Shown here one piece after another: positions 45,664 to 54,298 of a stretch of 64,000 bases of DNA. Source of the DNA: Streptomyces sp. SID8352 (GTDB lineage: Bacteria > Actinomycetota > Actinomycetes > Streptomycetales > Streptomycetaceae). Numbering within the stretch: position 1 is the first letter of the stretch; the number at the start of each line of letters is the position of its first letter. The stretch covers positions 124,756-188,755 of the forward strand of contig NZ_WWGX01000006.1 of NCBI RefSeq assembly GCF_009862265.1, in the 5' to 3' direction. The notes under the pieces were generated by a model. That model was not told where the DNA came from and ran no database searches. It worked only from the letters and a program-made list of their open reading frames with translations. Position numbers and translations under genes: made by a program.

Positions 45664-45945
45664 ATGATCTCAACACGACGCATCGCAGTCGCCGTCGGTC
45701 TCGCCGCCGGTGTCACCGGCCTCGTCGCCCCGATGGCGAACGCGGCCGGGGGAGCGGCCGGCGGCGGGCTCAGCCCGATGCGGGCCCTCGACTCGCTCGC
45801 CATGGGCGACCTGCCCGCCGAAGGGCGGGCCCAGCTCCCCCGCCCCTCCGCCCAGCTCAACCGGCTGAACGACGTCAACCAGCTCCGGCAGGTCACCGGC
45901 CTGGTCTCGCCGGTGTTCGGCGTCGTCCCCGCCGTCCAGACCTGA
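45664..45945 (+). CDS. Small secreted protein
   Basis: The 93-residue product has a clear signal peptide (RR at 5-6, hydrophobic core to about 22, cleavage near ANA at 27) and a short mature chain without cysteine. That chain ends in an amphipathic, Asn/Gln/Leu/Val-rich segment, [24 protein letters not shown]. The repeated NxLNxVNQL pattern suggests surface or interfacial assembly, but it is not a recognisable chaplin or rodlin. No good ribosome site is seen. Function unknown. Confidence 0.7.
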   Translation: MISTRRIAVAVGLAAGVTGLVAPMANAAGGAAGGGLSPMRALDSLAMGDLPAEGRAQLPRPSAQLNRLNDVNQLRQVTGLVSPVFGVVPAVQT

Positions 45946-46043
45946 CCCCCGCCACACCCCGGCGGACCGGGGCGGGGGCCGCCCTGGGCGTGTCCCCGCC
46001 CCCTCCCCGGCCCGGCGGCGATCACGTGCGCGTAGGGTCGGGA

Positions 46044-46053
46044 GGAACGTTCC
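46044..46053 (+). promoter_or_regulatory. Palindrome GGAACGTTCC before mscR
   Basis: A perfect 10-base palindrome follows a TAGGGT box (46033-46038) 26 bases before the mscR start. It could be a regulator site at the transcription start. Confidence 0.35.
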
Positions 46054-46078
46054 GTGGCGGAAGATAGGGGCCAGCACC

Positions 46079-47167
46079 ATGGCGCAGGAAGTACGCGGCG
46101 TGATCGCACCGGGCAAGGACGAACCGGTGCGCGTCGAGACGATCGTCGTCCCCGACCCGGGACCGGGCGAGGCCGTGGTGAGCGTCCAGGCCTGCGGTGT
46201 GTGCCACACCGACCTGCACTACAAGCAGGGCGGCATCAGCGACGACTTCCCCTTCCTGCTCGGCCACGAGGCCGCGGGCGTCGTGGAGTCCGTCGGCGAG
46301 GGCGTCACCGACGTGGCCCCCGGCGACTTCGTGATCCTCAACTGGCGCGCGGTGTGCGGCAAGTGCCGGGCCTGTCTGCGCGGGCGCCCCTGGTACTGCT
46401 TCGACACCCACAACGCCCGGCAGCGGATGACCCTCGCCTCCACCGGGCAGGAGCTGTCCCCGGCCCTCGGCATCGGTGCCTTCGCGGAGAAGACGCTGGT
46501 CGCCGCCGGGCAGTGCACCAAGGTCGACCCGGCCGTTTCCCCGCAGGTCGCCGGGCTGCTGGGCTGCGGTGTGATGGCCGGCATCGGCGCCGCGATCAAC
46601 ACCGGTGAGGTCGGGCGCGGCGACAGCGTCGCCGTCATCGGCTGCGGTGGTGTGGGCGACGCGGCCATCGCCGGTTCGCGCCTGGCCGGGGCGTCCCGGA
46701 TCATCGCGGTGGACATCGACGACCGCAAGCTGGAGACCGCCCGTGCCATGGGCGCCACCCACACCGTCAACTCCCGCACCGCCGACCCGGTCGAGGTGAT
46801 CCGCGAGCTGACCGGCGGCTTCGGCGCCGACGTCGTCATCGACGCGGTGGGCCGCCCGGAGACGTACCGTCAGGCGTTCCACGCCCGCGACCTGGCCGGG
46901 ACCGTGGTCCTGGTCGGGGTGCCCACCCCCGAGATGAAGCTCGAACTGCCGCTGCTGGACGTCTTCGGCCGCGGCGGCTCCCTCAAGTCCTCCTGGTACG
47001 GCGACTGCCTGCCCTCCCGGGACTTCCCCATGCTGATCGACCTGCACCTCCAGGGCCGCCTGGACCTGGGCGCTTTCGTCAGCGAGACCATCCGGCTCGA
47101 CGAGATCGAGCAGGCCTTCGAGCGGATGCACGCGGGCGACGTCCTGCGCTCGGTGGTGGTGCTGTGA
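46079..47167 (+). CDS. mscR: S-(hydroxymethyl)mycothiol dehydrogenase
   Basis: The 362-residue zinc alcohol dehydrogenase shows the catalytic-zinc ligands C42 (GVCHTDL) and H63-E64 (GHEAAGVVE), and the structural-zinc cysteines at 93, 96, 99 and 107. The Rossmann loop [11 protein letters not shown] is followed by [11 protein letters not shown] with Asp for NAD binding. Its sequence is of the mycothiol-dependent type (MscR/AdhE2), which oxidises S-hydroxymethyl-mycothiol formed from formaldehyde and also reduces S-nitrosomycothiol. The next gene, a metallo-hydrolase, overlaps its stop, a pairing known for this pathway. Confidence 0.92.
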   Translation: MAQEVRGVIAPGKDEPVRVETIVVPDPGPGEAVVSVQACGVCHTDLHYKQGGISDDFPFLLGHEAAGVVESVGEGVTDVAPGDFVILNWRAVCGKCRACLRGRPWYCFDTHNARQRMTLASTGQELSPALGIGAFAEKTLVAAGQCTKVDPAVSPQVAGLLGCGVMAGIGAAINTGEVGRGDSVAVIGCGGVGDAAIAGSRLAGASRIIAVDIDDRKLETARAMGATHTVNSRTADPVEVIRELTGGFGADVVIDAVGRPETYRQAFHARDLAGTVVLVGVPTPEMKLELPLLDVFGRGGSLKSSWYGDCLPSRDFPMLIDLHLQGRLDLGAFVSETIRLDEIEQAFERMHAGDVLRSVVVL

Positions 47168-47799
47168 TGTCCGCCCGCATCGAACGCGTCGTCACCTCCG
47201 GGCAGTTCAGCCTCGACGGAGGGACCTGGGACGTCGACAACAACGTCTGGCTCGTCGGCGACGACCACGAGGTCGTCGTCATCGACGCCGCCCATGACGC
47301 CGACGCAATCGTGGAGGCCGTCGGGGACCGCAGGCTGACCGCCATCGTGTGCACCCACGCCCACAACGACCATGTGAACGCGGCCCCCGCCCTCGCCGAC
47401 CGCACCGGCGCCCTGATCTGGCTGCACCCCGACGACCTGCCGCTCTGGAAGCTCACCCACCCCGACCGCGACCCCGATGCCTGGCTGGCCGACGGGCAGG
47501 TCATCGAGGCGGCCGGGGCCGACCTCACCGTCCTGCACACCCCCGGGCACGCGCCCGGCGCCGTCTGCCTGTACGACCCGGGCCTCGGCACCGTCTTCAC
47601 CGGCGACACCCTCTTCCAGGGCGGTCCGGGAGCCACCGGGCGCTCCTACTCGCACTTCCCGACGATCATCGAGTCGATCCGGGGCAAGCTGCTCACCCTG
47701 CCCCCCGCGACCGTCGTCCGCACCGGCCACGGCGACTCCACCACCATCGGCGCCGAGGCCCCGCACCTGGAGGAGTGGATCAGCCGGCGCGGCGGCTGA
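47167..47799 (+). CDS. MBL-fold metallo-hydrolase linked to mycothiol detoxification
   Basis: The 210-residue protein has the glyoxalase-II-like motif THAHNDH, a later His in LHTPGHAPGAV, the bridging Asp in FTGDTLF and the final His in TGHGD. It overlaps mscR by one base (TGATG), so it is translated with it. It probably hydrolyses the thioester S-formyl-mycothiol produced by MscR, returning formate and mycothiol (inference from context). A 35-base duplication starts at its stop codon. Confidence 0.9.
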   Translation: MSARIERVVTSGQFSLDGGTWDVDNNVWLVGDDHEVVVIDAAHDADAIVEAVGDRRLTAIVCTHAHNDHVNAAPALADRTGALIWLHPDDLPLWKLTHPDRDPDAWLADGQVIEAAGADLTVLHTPGHAPGAVCLYDPGLGTVFTGDTLFQGGPGATGRSYSHFPTIIESIRGKLLTLPPATVVRTGHGDSTTIGAEAPHLEEWISRRGG

Positions 47800-47865
47800 C
47801 CGGACGGCGCCCGAATACCGCCCAGGACTGCTGACCGGACGGCGCCCGAATACCGCCCAGGACTG
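47796..47865. repeat. Exact 35-base tandem duplication at a gene end
   Basis: Two perfect 35-base copies (47796-47830, 47831-47865), each starting CTGACCGGACGG and containing GAATACCGCCCAGG. The first copy includes the MBL stop codon and the six bases after the second copy begin a third. Confidence 0.95.
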
Positions 47866-47900
47866 CTGACCCGCGGCCGACGACGCACTACGGTCGGCCC

Positions 47901-48701
47901 ATGACGCACACCAAGCGGTTCGAGGGACACGGCATTCTCATCACCGGCGCCGCGCGCGGCATCGGTGCCGCCACCGCGAGACGGCTCGCGGAGGAGGGGG
48001 CGGGAGTGCTGGTGACCGACGTGGACCCGCCGGCGGCCGAGAGGACCGCGGCGGGTCTGCGCGAGCGGGGGCTGAACGCCGAGGCGTTCCCCTGCGACGT
48101 GGCCGACCGGACCTCCGTCGAGGCAGCCGTGGACCGGGCCGTGGACGCCTTCGGCGGCCTCGACGTCCTGGTCAACAACGCCTACTCCTGCTCCCGGGAC
48201 GCCTCGCTCTTCGAGGACGACGCGGACGAGACCTGGGCGCGCGACCTCGACATCACCCTCACCGGGGCCTACCGCTGCTCCCGCGCCGCCCTTCCTCACC
48301 TGGCCGCCTCCGGCCGCGGCGCCATCGTGAGCATCGGCTCCGTCAACGGCATCCAGGACTTCGGCAACCACGCCTACAGCGCAGCCAAGGCGGGCCTGGC
48401 CTCGCTCACCCGCACCCTCGCCGGGCACGGGGGGCCGCGCGGGGTGCGGGCCAACCTGGTGGCGCCGGGCACCGTGCGGACCACGGCCTGGGAGGGGCGG
48501 GAGGCGGACCTGGAGGCGCTGCGCCCCCGCTACCCCCTGGGCAGGATCGGGGAGCCCGAGGACATCGCGGCGGCCGTCGCCTTCCTCGCCTCCCGCGACG
48601 CCGCCTGGGTCACCGGCACCACCCTGGTCGTCGACGGCGGCCTGACCTCGGTGAACACCGGATTCCGGCAGACCCTCGGCGAGGTGGCCGGCCCCCGCTG
48701 A
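47901..48701 (+). CDS. SDR-family oxidoreductase
   Basis: The 266-residue classical short-chain dehydrogenase shows the cofactor loop TGAARGIG, NNA in LVNNAYS, the catalytic Ser in VSIGSVNG and the Tyr-x3-Lys motif YSAAKAG. The C-terminal segment ends VTGTTLVVDGGLTSVNTG. VTDVDP with Asp after strand 2 favours NAD(H). Substrate unknown. A TACGGT box six bases before the ATG suggests a leaderless transcript. Confidence 0.92.
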   Translation: MTHTKRFEGHGILITGAARGIGAATARRLAEEGAGVLVTDVDPPAAERTAAGLRERGLNAEAFPCDVADRTSVEAAVDRAVDAFGGLDVLVNNAYSCSRDASLFEDDADETWARDLDITLTGAYRCSRAALPHLAASGRGAIVSIGSVNGIQDFGNHAYSAAKAGLASLTRTLAGHGGPRGVRANLVAPGTVRTTAWEGREADLEALRPRYPLGRIGEPEDIAAAVAFLASRDAAWVTGTTLVVDGGLTSVNTGFRQTLGEVAGPR

Positions 48702-48755
48702 CGGCCTCAGCGCCCGGCACGGAGGTCACCGTTCGGTCGCGGTCGGCCGGGGAGG

Positions 48756-48784
48756 GCAACCGAAGCCACCGCGCACCGGTCTAC
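48756..48784 (+). promoter_or_regulatory. SigE-like ECF promoter of the L,D-transpeptidase gene
   Basis: GCAACC (48756-48761) and GGTCT (48778-48782) are separated by 16 bases, close to the GCAACC-N15/16-CGTCT pattern of Streptomyces SigE promoters, about 60 bases before a cell-wall enzyme gene. Confidence 0.5.
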
Positions 48785-48844
48785 CAGGCGGACCCGCAGC
48801 ACGGCGGGCCCGCCCATCCTTCGACCACGAAAGGCTGACCGGCC

Positions 48845-49540
48845 ATGGGGGACACACGACGACGGGGGACCGTCGTACTCGGGGTCACCGCACTGGTGGC
48901 ACCGCTCACCATCGCGCTGAGCAGCACGCCGGCCCAGGCCGCGAGCTGCACCACACAGACCGGCCCCTACCAGAAGAAGGTGGAGAAGTTCCTGGGCCGC
49001 CCGGTCGACGGCAAGCAGTCCGCCGCCGACTGCAAGGCGATCCGCGCCTTCCAGAGCAAGCACGGCATCACCCCGACCATCGGCTACGCCGGCCCCGTCA
49101 CCTGGGGGGCGATGGACCTGATGACGAAGCAGAAGGCCGTCGGCAAGAACCCCAACAAGGCGGGCAAGTGCCCGGTCAACAAGGGCCGCATCGCCTGTGT
49201 GAACCTCACCCTCCAGCTGAGCTGGATCCAGGACGGAAAGAAGCTCGTGCACGGGCCCGTCCCGGTGCGCACCGGCCGCGACGGCTACGAGACCCGCACC
49301 GGCCTGAAGAAGATCTACTGGCGGAACATCGACCACGTCTCGACGATCTACAACGTGCCGATGCCCTACAGCCAGTTCTTCGACGGCGGCCAGGCCTTCC
49401 ACTCGGCCGGGGTGAGCATGTGGAACCCGCCGGGCTCGCACGGCTGCGTCAACATGACCAAGGCGGACGCCAAGAAGTACTGGTCCCTGCTGAAGAACGG
49501 CGACGACGTCTACGTGTACGGCCGCAAGCCGGGCACCTGA
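48845..49540 (+). CDS. L,D-transpeptidase with peptidoglycan-binding domain
   Basis: The 231-residue secreted protein has a signal peptide ending near AQA (32), a PG_binding_1 domain (about 38-92, GRPVDGKQSAADCKAIRAFQ) and a YkuD catalytic domain with His186 in FHSAG and Cys201 in SHGCVNM. It should form 3-3 cross-links in peptidoglycan, exchanging a D-amino acid on tetrapeptides, outside the membrane. The SigE-like promoter upstream fits envelope-stress control. The ribosome site (AAGG, ten bases before ATG) is moderate. Confidence 0.92.
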   Translation: MGDTRRRGTVVLGVTALVAPLTIALSSTPAQAASCTTQTGPYQKKVEKFLGRPVDGKQSAADCKAIRAFQSKHGITPTIGYAGPVTWGAMDLMTKQKAVGKNPNKAGKCPVNKGRIACVNLTLQLSWIQDGKKLVHGPVPVRTGRDGYETRTGLKKIYWRNIDHVSTIYNVPMPYSQFFDGGQAFHSAGVSMWNPPGSHGCVNMTKADAKKYWSLLKNGDDVYVYGRKPGT

Positions 49541-49699
49541 CCCCCGCACCGCCCGCCGGAGAACACGTTCCGGAAACGAACTCACCGGTGGACCTTGACA
49601 GATGAGAAGATCGACGTGACCAGGGACACGGTCCACTATGTCCGGTTCCGGCGTGATTGCTCACAGCGCCTTCACGCCGGGCACCGTATGCTTCACACC

Positions 49700-49873
49700 A
49701 TGTCCACCACTGTTGAGCCTTCCTCCGAGCGATCGGCTGACGAGGTCAACGAGGAGATCCGGGCCCTGTGGCTCCGGTCGGGCGGGACACTGAGCGTCGA
49801 GCAGCGCGCGGAGTACCAGCGGCTCGTCATGGAGTGGGCCACCGCGGCCCCGGAGCGGAAGACCGCCGCCTGA
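49700..49873 (+). CDS. Small conserved hypothetical protein
   Basis: The 57-residue product (MSTTVEPSSERSADEVNEEIRAL...) is acidic and mostly helical, with SVEQRAEYQRLVMEWATA. A TATGCT box seven bases before ATG 49700 supports a leaderless start here rather than the upstream in-frame start near 49595; the codons between are poor. A perfect TTGACA at 49592-49597 lies further upstream without a matching -10. Function unknown. Confidence 0.75.
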   Translation: MSTTVEPSSERSADEVNEEIRALWLRSGGTLSVEQRAEYQRLVMEWATAAPERKTAA

Positions 49874-50041
49874 CGGGCCCGGCCCTCCCGGCACTCGGGC
49901 GCCGCCCGCGCCGCCGCCCTCCTCACGACCCCGCGGCCCACGCCCTCCGCCGAGCCCCGGCCGCCTGACCCCGTGCCGGCCGCCGGATCACCCCGTCCGC
50001 CCCGTTTTCCGGACCCGGTCCCGCCGCCTGTCCTGGGCCCC

Positions 50042-51218
50042 ATGACCAGGACTTCGCAGGACCCCGCCGGGGAACCCGACCCCCTGCGCGCGCTGGACCT
50101 CGACCGGCTGCGCCGGCGCGCCAGCATGAAGTGGCGCACCTGCCCCGAGGACGTGCTGCCGCTGTGGGTGGCCGAGACGGACGTGCCGCTCGCCCGCCCC
50201 GTCGTCCGCGCCGTCACCGACGCCCTGGAACTCGGCGACACCGGATACGCCGCCGGGACCGCCCGCGCCGAGGCCCTGGCCGGGTTCGCCCGGCGGCGCT
50301 GGGACCGGGAGTGCCCCGCCGTGGAGCGCGTCGCGTTGGTGCCCGACGTGATGCCCGGCGTCGTCGGGATGCTCAAGCCGGTCACCGGACCCGGCGACCC
50401 CGTGATCCTCAACCCCCGGTCCACCCGCCGTTCCACCAGTTCGTCGCCCACATGGACCGGCGCGAGGTCGAGGCCCCGCTCGGCGGGGACCTGCGGCTCG
50501 ACCTCGATGTGCTGGAGGGCGCCTTCCGTCGGTCGGCGAAGGAGGGCGGCCGGGCCGCCCACCTGCTGTGCGGCCCGCACAACCCCACCGGCACCGTGCA
50601 CACCGACGGGGAACCGGCCGCCGTCCCCGCCCTCGGGGAGCGCCACGGCGTCCGGGTCGTCGCCGACGAGATCCACGCCCCCGTCGTCACCGGAGGGCCC
50701 CGGTTCGTCCCGTACCTCACCGTGCCCGGCGCCGACCGCGGCCTCGCGCCGACCTCCGCCTCCAAGGGCTGGAACCCGGCCGGACTGAAGGCGGCGCTCG
50801 CCTGCGCGGGTCCCGGAGCGGCGGCCGACCCGGCCCGGATGCCGGAGGAGGTCTGCCACGGGGCGAGCCATGCCGGCGTCATCGCCCGCACCGCCGCCCT
50901 GCGCACGGCACAGAGTGGCTCGACGCCCTGCCGGCCGGGCTGCAGAGGAACCGCCGGCTGCTCAGGTCCCTCCTGGCCGAGCACCTGCCGGACGTCGTCC
51001 ACCACCCGGGCGAGGCCGCCTGTCCGGCCTGGCTCGACCGCCGCACCCCGGGCCCGGGCGAGGACCCCGCCCGGGTCTTCCTCGACCGGGGGCGGGTGGC
51101 GGTCGACTCCGGTCTCCCCTTCGGCAGCGGGGGAGCGGGGCACGTCCGGCTCGACCTGGCCACCTCGCCCGAGGTCATCGAGGAGGCCGTCCGCCGCATG
51201 GCGTCGGCCCTGCCCTGA
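50042..51218 (+). pseudogene. MalY/PatB-type PLP aminotransferase, broken by two frameshifts
   Basis: Three consecutive frames together encode one fold-type I PLP enzyme: [17 protein letters not shown] in the first, [26 protein letters not shown] and the PLP-lysine motif [14 protein letters not shown] in the second, and the C-terminal domain ending VRRMASALP in the third. Both breaks look like single-base losses in GC runs: five Cs at 50413-50417 where six restore [11 protein letters not shown], and GG at 50907-50908 where GGG restores [10 protein letters not shown]. This is either a recent pseudogene or two sequencing errors. Intact relatives are C-S lyases or cystathionine beta-lyases. Confidence 0.85.
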
Positions 51219-51230
51219 GACCGTGCTGAG

Positions 51231-51246
51231 GCCGCCCCGAGGCGGC
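51231..51246 (+). terminator. Small hairpin after aminotransferase
   Basis: A 6-base stem (GCCGCC / GGCGGC, loop CCGA) starts 12 bases past the stop. Confidence 0.4.
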
Positions 51247-51321
51247 GGGGCAGCGGCCAGGGGGCGTCATCGGGCCGGGAACCGCCGTGCGAGCCGGGGA
51301 CAGCCCCTAGACTGCCCCACC

Positions 51322-51711
51322 ATGGACGACGACGCCACGCTCGGCCGGCTCGGCTCGGGCAAGTACCTGCTGGTCACCAGTTACCGCAAGAACGGCACCA
51401 CGGTCGCCACCCCGGTCTGGGTGGTCCGGGACGGGCGGACGCTCGGCGTCTGGACGCGCGCCGACTCCTGGAAGGTCAAGCGCATCCGCAAGCGCCCGGA
51501 CGTCCTGGTCGCCCCCTGCGACGCGCGCGGCAACCCCACGGGCGACCAGGTCCCCGCGACGGCCGAGATCGGCGACGCCGCCCTCGCCGGGCGCTACCGG
51601 AGGCTGATCGCGGACAAATACGGCCTTCTCGGCCGGCTCGCCCTCGCCGGGAGCAGGCTGCGCCGGGGGGCCCACGGCACCGTGGCCGTCGCCATCACCC
51701 TCACGGCGTGA
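51322..51711 (+). CDS. PPOX-class F420-dependent oxidoreductase
   Basis: The 129-residue split-barrel protein matches the family ([65 protein letters not shown]). This pattern is seen in Rv1155-like F420-binding oxidoreductases. It is likely a homodimer that reduces an unknown cytoplasmic substrate. A TAGACT box eight bases before the ATG suggests a leaderless transcript. Confidence 0.88.
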   Translation: MDDDATLGRLGSGKYLLVTSYRKNGTTVATPVWVVRDGRTLGVWTRADSWKVKRIRKRPDVLVAPCDARGNPTGDQVPATAEIGDAALAGRYRRLIADKYGLLGRLALAGSRLRRGAHGTVAVAITLTA

Positions 51712-51813
51712 GGCCGCGCGGTCCCGGAGCACCGCCGTACCCGGGGCCGTGCGCCCCGGTGTCCCGTGCGCCGGGCGTGGGCGCGCCCGGTCCGGGCCGG
51801 TGCGCGGGCGGCC

Positions 51814-52221
51814 TCAGGTCCAGGCCCGGTACGGGTCGTCGGTCAACTGGAAGACGGGCTCGCCGCGCACCGGGTCCTTGGCCATGGACAGCCGCACCCT
51901 GTCCCCGCACTGAATGCCCATCAACGGCCCCATGACCCGGCCGCGCAGCACGAAGCCCTCGGCCATCTCGACCAGTGAGACGTTCCGCGCGGACGGCGTG
52001 TTGCGGTTCACCACCGTGGAGTGGCGCACCGCGCCCAGGCCCTCGCTGCGCTCCGTGCGCAGGTCGCTGCCGCGACAGGCCGGGCACAGCACCCGGTGGT
52101 AGACGGCGGTGCCGCACCAGGTGCAGCGCTGGAAGAACACGGCGTCCGGGGCGGTGGTGCCGAGAACTCCCGTCGTGGAGCCGGGTGTCCGCTGAACGAC
52201 GCTCCCTGAGAGGTGCTGCAC
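51814..52221 (-). CDS. Zn-ribbon/OB-fold protein (DUF35 type)
   Basis: The 135-residue protein has a rubredoxin-like zinc ribbon (CTWCGTAVYHRVLCPACRG) and then an OB-fold domain (FVLRGRVMGPLMGIQCGDRVRLSM). DUF35 proteins normally bind acyl-CoA and partner a thiolase-like protein, but no thiolase gene is nearby. GTG 52221 follows AGGGAG by nine bases; an in-frame ATG at 52299 is close to the predicted transcription start. The promoter upstream carries an operator matching that of the adjacent TetR gene, so the regulator probably controls it. Confidence 0.85.
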   Translation of the reverse strand: MQHLSGSVVQRTPGSTTGVLGTTAPDAVFFQRCTWCGTAVYHRVLCPACRGSDLRTERSEGLGAVRHSTVVNRNTPSARNVSLVEMAEGFVLRGRVMGPLMGIQCGDRVRLSMAKDPVRGEPVFQLTDDPYRAWT

Positions 52222-52312
52222 GCTGGTCAACTCCCTGCACTCGGGCCGGAATCCACGCGCGGGGTGTCGCGGGCACGCGAAGGCGCGGTGCGCGGCCATC
52301 CGCACGGCCCAT

Positions 52313-52341
52313 AGGTTATGGCACTCAGTGCCAGGCGTAAA
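52313..52341 (-). promoter_or_regulatory. Promoter with TetR-type operator in its spacer (OB-fold gene)
   Basis: On the minus strand TTTACG (-35, 52336-52341) and TAACCT (-10, 52313-52318) are 17 bases apart. The spacer is filled by the perfect palindrome GGCACTGAGTGCC (52320-52332). A half copy, GCAGTGCC, lies just upstream. Binding there would block RNA polymerase. Confidence 0.7.
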
Positions 52342-52468
52342 GGCACTGCGTACCGCGGATTTCGGCCGTCCGCTCCCGGAGCCCGGACCCTCCGCCCCTG
52401 TCAGCCCCTCGGGAACCGCCGCCCGGGGATCTCCCGGGCTCCCCGGGGGACCTTCGGCGGCCCGCGGT

Positions 52469-53248
52469 TCAGGGGCCTTTGAACGCGCTCTCGACCTCGC
52501 GGACGACCCGCCAGAGCGGTGCGCCGCGCCGGGCCACGACGACCACCACGTCCTGCGGGGACCCCTCCCGCGCGGGCCCGGCGGGCCCGGGAGCGGGCGG
52601 GTGGACGGGCACGGGTCCGGACGCGGGCCCGGCCGGGAACGCCGCCCGTACCAGGCCGAGCGCCTCGTCCACCGCCCGGCCCGCGTCGCCCCGGCCACCC
52701 GAACGCAGCCAGGAGCGCAGGGCGTTGTTGTGGGCGGCGACCACCGCGGCGGCGATCACGTCGGCCCGCAGCGCGCCGCCCGGGTCACCGGCGAACCGGG
52801 CGCGCAGATGGTCCGCGAGGGTCCGCTGGTAGCGCCACACCACCGACAGCTCATGGGCGCGCAGCCCCGGGACGCTCTTCGTCAGGCGGTGGCGCCGCAC
52901 CGAGAAGTCCGGATCGCGGGTGTACATGAGCAGCACCGACCGGGCGGCGTCGCACACCTGCCGCACCGGGTCGCCGTCCTGGGGCGAGGCGGCCAGGAAG
53001 GCCGTCATGCGGGCCAGGCACCGCTCGTGGTCGGGGAAGACCACGTCCTCCTTGGAGGGGAAGTACCGGAAGAACGACCGCCGCCCGACTCCGGCCAGCG
53101 CCACGATGTCGTCGACGGTGGTCCGTTCGTAGCCCCGCTCCAGGAACAGCCGGAAGGCCGCCGTGACGAGGGCCTCCCGCATGGGCGGCCCCGCCTCCGC
53201 CGCGTCCCGAGCGCTCCCGCCGCGTGGCTCCGCGTTCTGGCAGCTCAT
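52469..53248 (-). CDS. TetR-family transcriptional regulator
   Basis: The 259-residue protein has an N-terminal helix-turn-helix (REALVTAAFRLFLERGYERTTVDDIVALAGVGRRSFFRYFPSKEDVVF) and a helical ligand/dimer domain of about 150 residues. An Ala/Pro-rich segment near 195-220 precedes a C-terminal tail. The start at 53248 has no ribosome site but lies seven bases after TACGTT, suggesting a leaderless transcript. The site GGCACTCGGTGCT upstream and its relative before the OB-fold gene point to autoregulation and control of that gene. Confidence 0.9.
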   Translation of the reverse strand: MSCQNAEPRGGSARDAAEAGPPMREALVTAAFRLFLERGYERTTVDDIVALAGVGRRSFFRYFPSKEDVVFPDHERCLARMTAFLAASPQDGDPVRQVCDAARSVLLMYTRDPDFSVRRHRLTKSVPGLRAHELSVVWRYQRTLADHLRARFAGDPGGALRADVIAAAVVAAHNNALRSWLRSGGRGDAGRAVDEALGLVRAAFPAGPASGPVPVHPPAPGPAGPAREGSPQDVVVVVARRGAPLWRVVREVESAFKGP

Positions 53249-53281
53249 GGGGGTGAACGTAGCAGCAGGACGGCCGGGGGT

Positions 53282-53294
53282 GGCACTCGGTGCT
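53282..53294 (-). promoter_or_regulatory. Operator of the TetR gene
   Basis: GGCACTCGGTGCT matches the perfect palindrome at 52320-52332 in 11 of 13 positions and overlaps the -35 region of the leaderless promoter (-10 TACGTT at 53256-53261 reversed). Confidence 0.6.
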
Positions 53295-53381
53295 GTGACG
53301 GGAGGGGACCCGGTTCCCTCCCGGGTCCGCCGCCGTCCCCAGGGCCTACGATCACTTTCCGCCATCACCCAGGAGGCCCGC

Positions 53382-54248
53382 ATGCCGTCCCCCCGCCGCC
53401 CCCGCGTCCTCTACGTCACCGACCTGGCCTATCCGGCCCGCGGCCGCCGCTACTGCGACGAGGACATCCTGCTCACCTCGCGGCTGCGCGCCCACTTCGA
53501 CCTCGCCCTGTGCCACCCCCGCGACGCGGCGGCGCTGGTGGACGCCTTCGACGCCGCCGTCGTCCGCAACAGCGGCCCCGTCCTGGGGTACCGCGAGGCG
53601 TACGACGCCTTCCGGGAGCGGGTGACCGCGCTCGGCATCCCCGTCTACAACCAGCTCACCGGCAGGGCGGACATGGCCGGAAAGCAGTACCTCCTCGACC
53701 TGACCGCGCAAGGGCGGCCGGTCATCCCCACCGTCGCCCGCGCCGAGGATCTGCATCTGCTGCCCGAGGCGGCCGAGTACGTCGTCAAGCCCCGGCTCGG
53801 CGCCGACTCGATAGGGCTGCGCGTGGTGCCCGCGGGACGGGTCCGCGAGGAACTCGACGGGACGGACGGGGAACTGCTGGTCCAGCCGCGCGTCGACTTC
53901 GCCCACGAGATCTCCTTCTACTTCGTCGACCACGGCTTCCAGTACGCCCTGTACGCACCGGACCCCGGGCGGCGCTGGCGGCTGGAGCGGTACGAACCCA
54001 CGGCCGAGGACCTCGCGTTCGCCCGGTGGTTCGTCGAGTGGAACGGCATCGACCACGGCATCCAGCGAGTGGACGCCTGCCGGGCTCCCGGCGGTGGGCT
54101 GCTGCTGGTCGAACTGGAGGACCTGAACCCCTATCTGTCCCTGGACGCCCTCGACGACGAGGGCCGGGACGCCTTCGTCGCCGCCCTGACACGGGCCCTG
54201 CGCCGACTGCTCGACGCCCCGCGCCCGCGCCCGGCCGACCGGCCCTGA
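53382..54248 (+). CDS. ATP-grasp domain protein
   Basis: The 288-residue protein has a Rossmann-like N-terminal part (VLYVTDLAYPARGRRYCDEDILL) and an ATP-grasp core. Candidate nucleotide and Mg residues are in AEYVVKPRLGADSIGL, ELLVQPRVDF and LLLVELEDLNPYLSL. ATP-grasp ligases join a carboxylate to an amine or thiol through an acyl-phosphate. The partners here are unknown. ATG 53382 follows AGGAGG. It diverges from the TetR gene, so its promoter lies beside the TetR operator and might share control. Confidence 0.85.
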   Translation: MPSPRRPRVLYVTDLAYPARGRRYCDEDILLTSRLRAHFDLALCHPRDAAALVDAFDAAVVRNSGPVLGYREAYDAFRERVTALGIPVYNQLTGRADMAGKQYLLDLTAQGRPVIPTVARAEDLHLLPEAAEYVVKPRLGADSIGLRVVPAGRVREELDGTDGELLVQPRVDFAHEISFYFVDHGFQYALYAPDPGRRWRLERYEPTAEDLAFARWFVEWNGIDHGIQRVDACRAPGGGLLLVELEDLNPYLSLDALDDEGRDAFVAALTRALRRLLDAPRPRPADRP

Positions 54249-54281
54249 CGCCGCCCCCCCTCGCCGACCGGCCCTGACGCC
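54234..54281. repeat. 19-base direct repeat at the ATP-grasp stop codon
   Basis: GCCGACCGGCCCTGACGCC occurs at 54234-54252 and again at 54263-54281. The first copy contains the stop codon. It resembles the 35-base duplication at 47.8 kb in position. Confidence 0.9.
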
Positions 54282-54298
54282 CGGTGCCCGCCGTCCGG

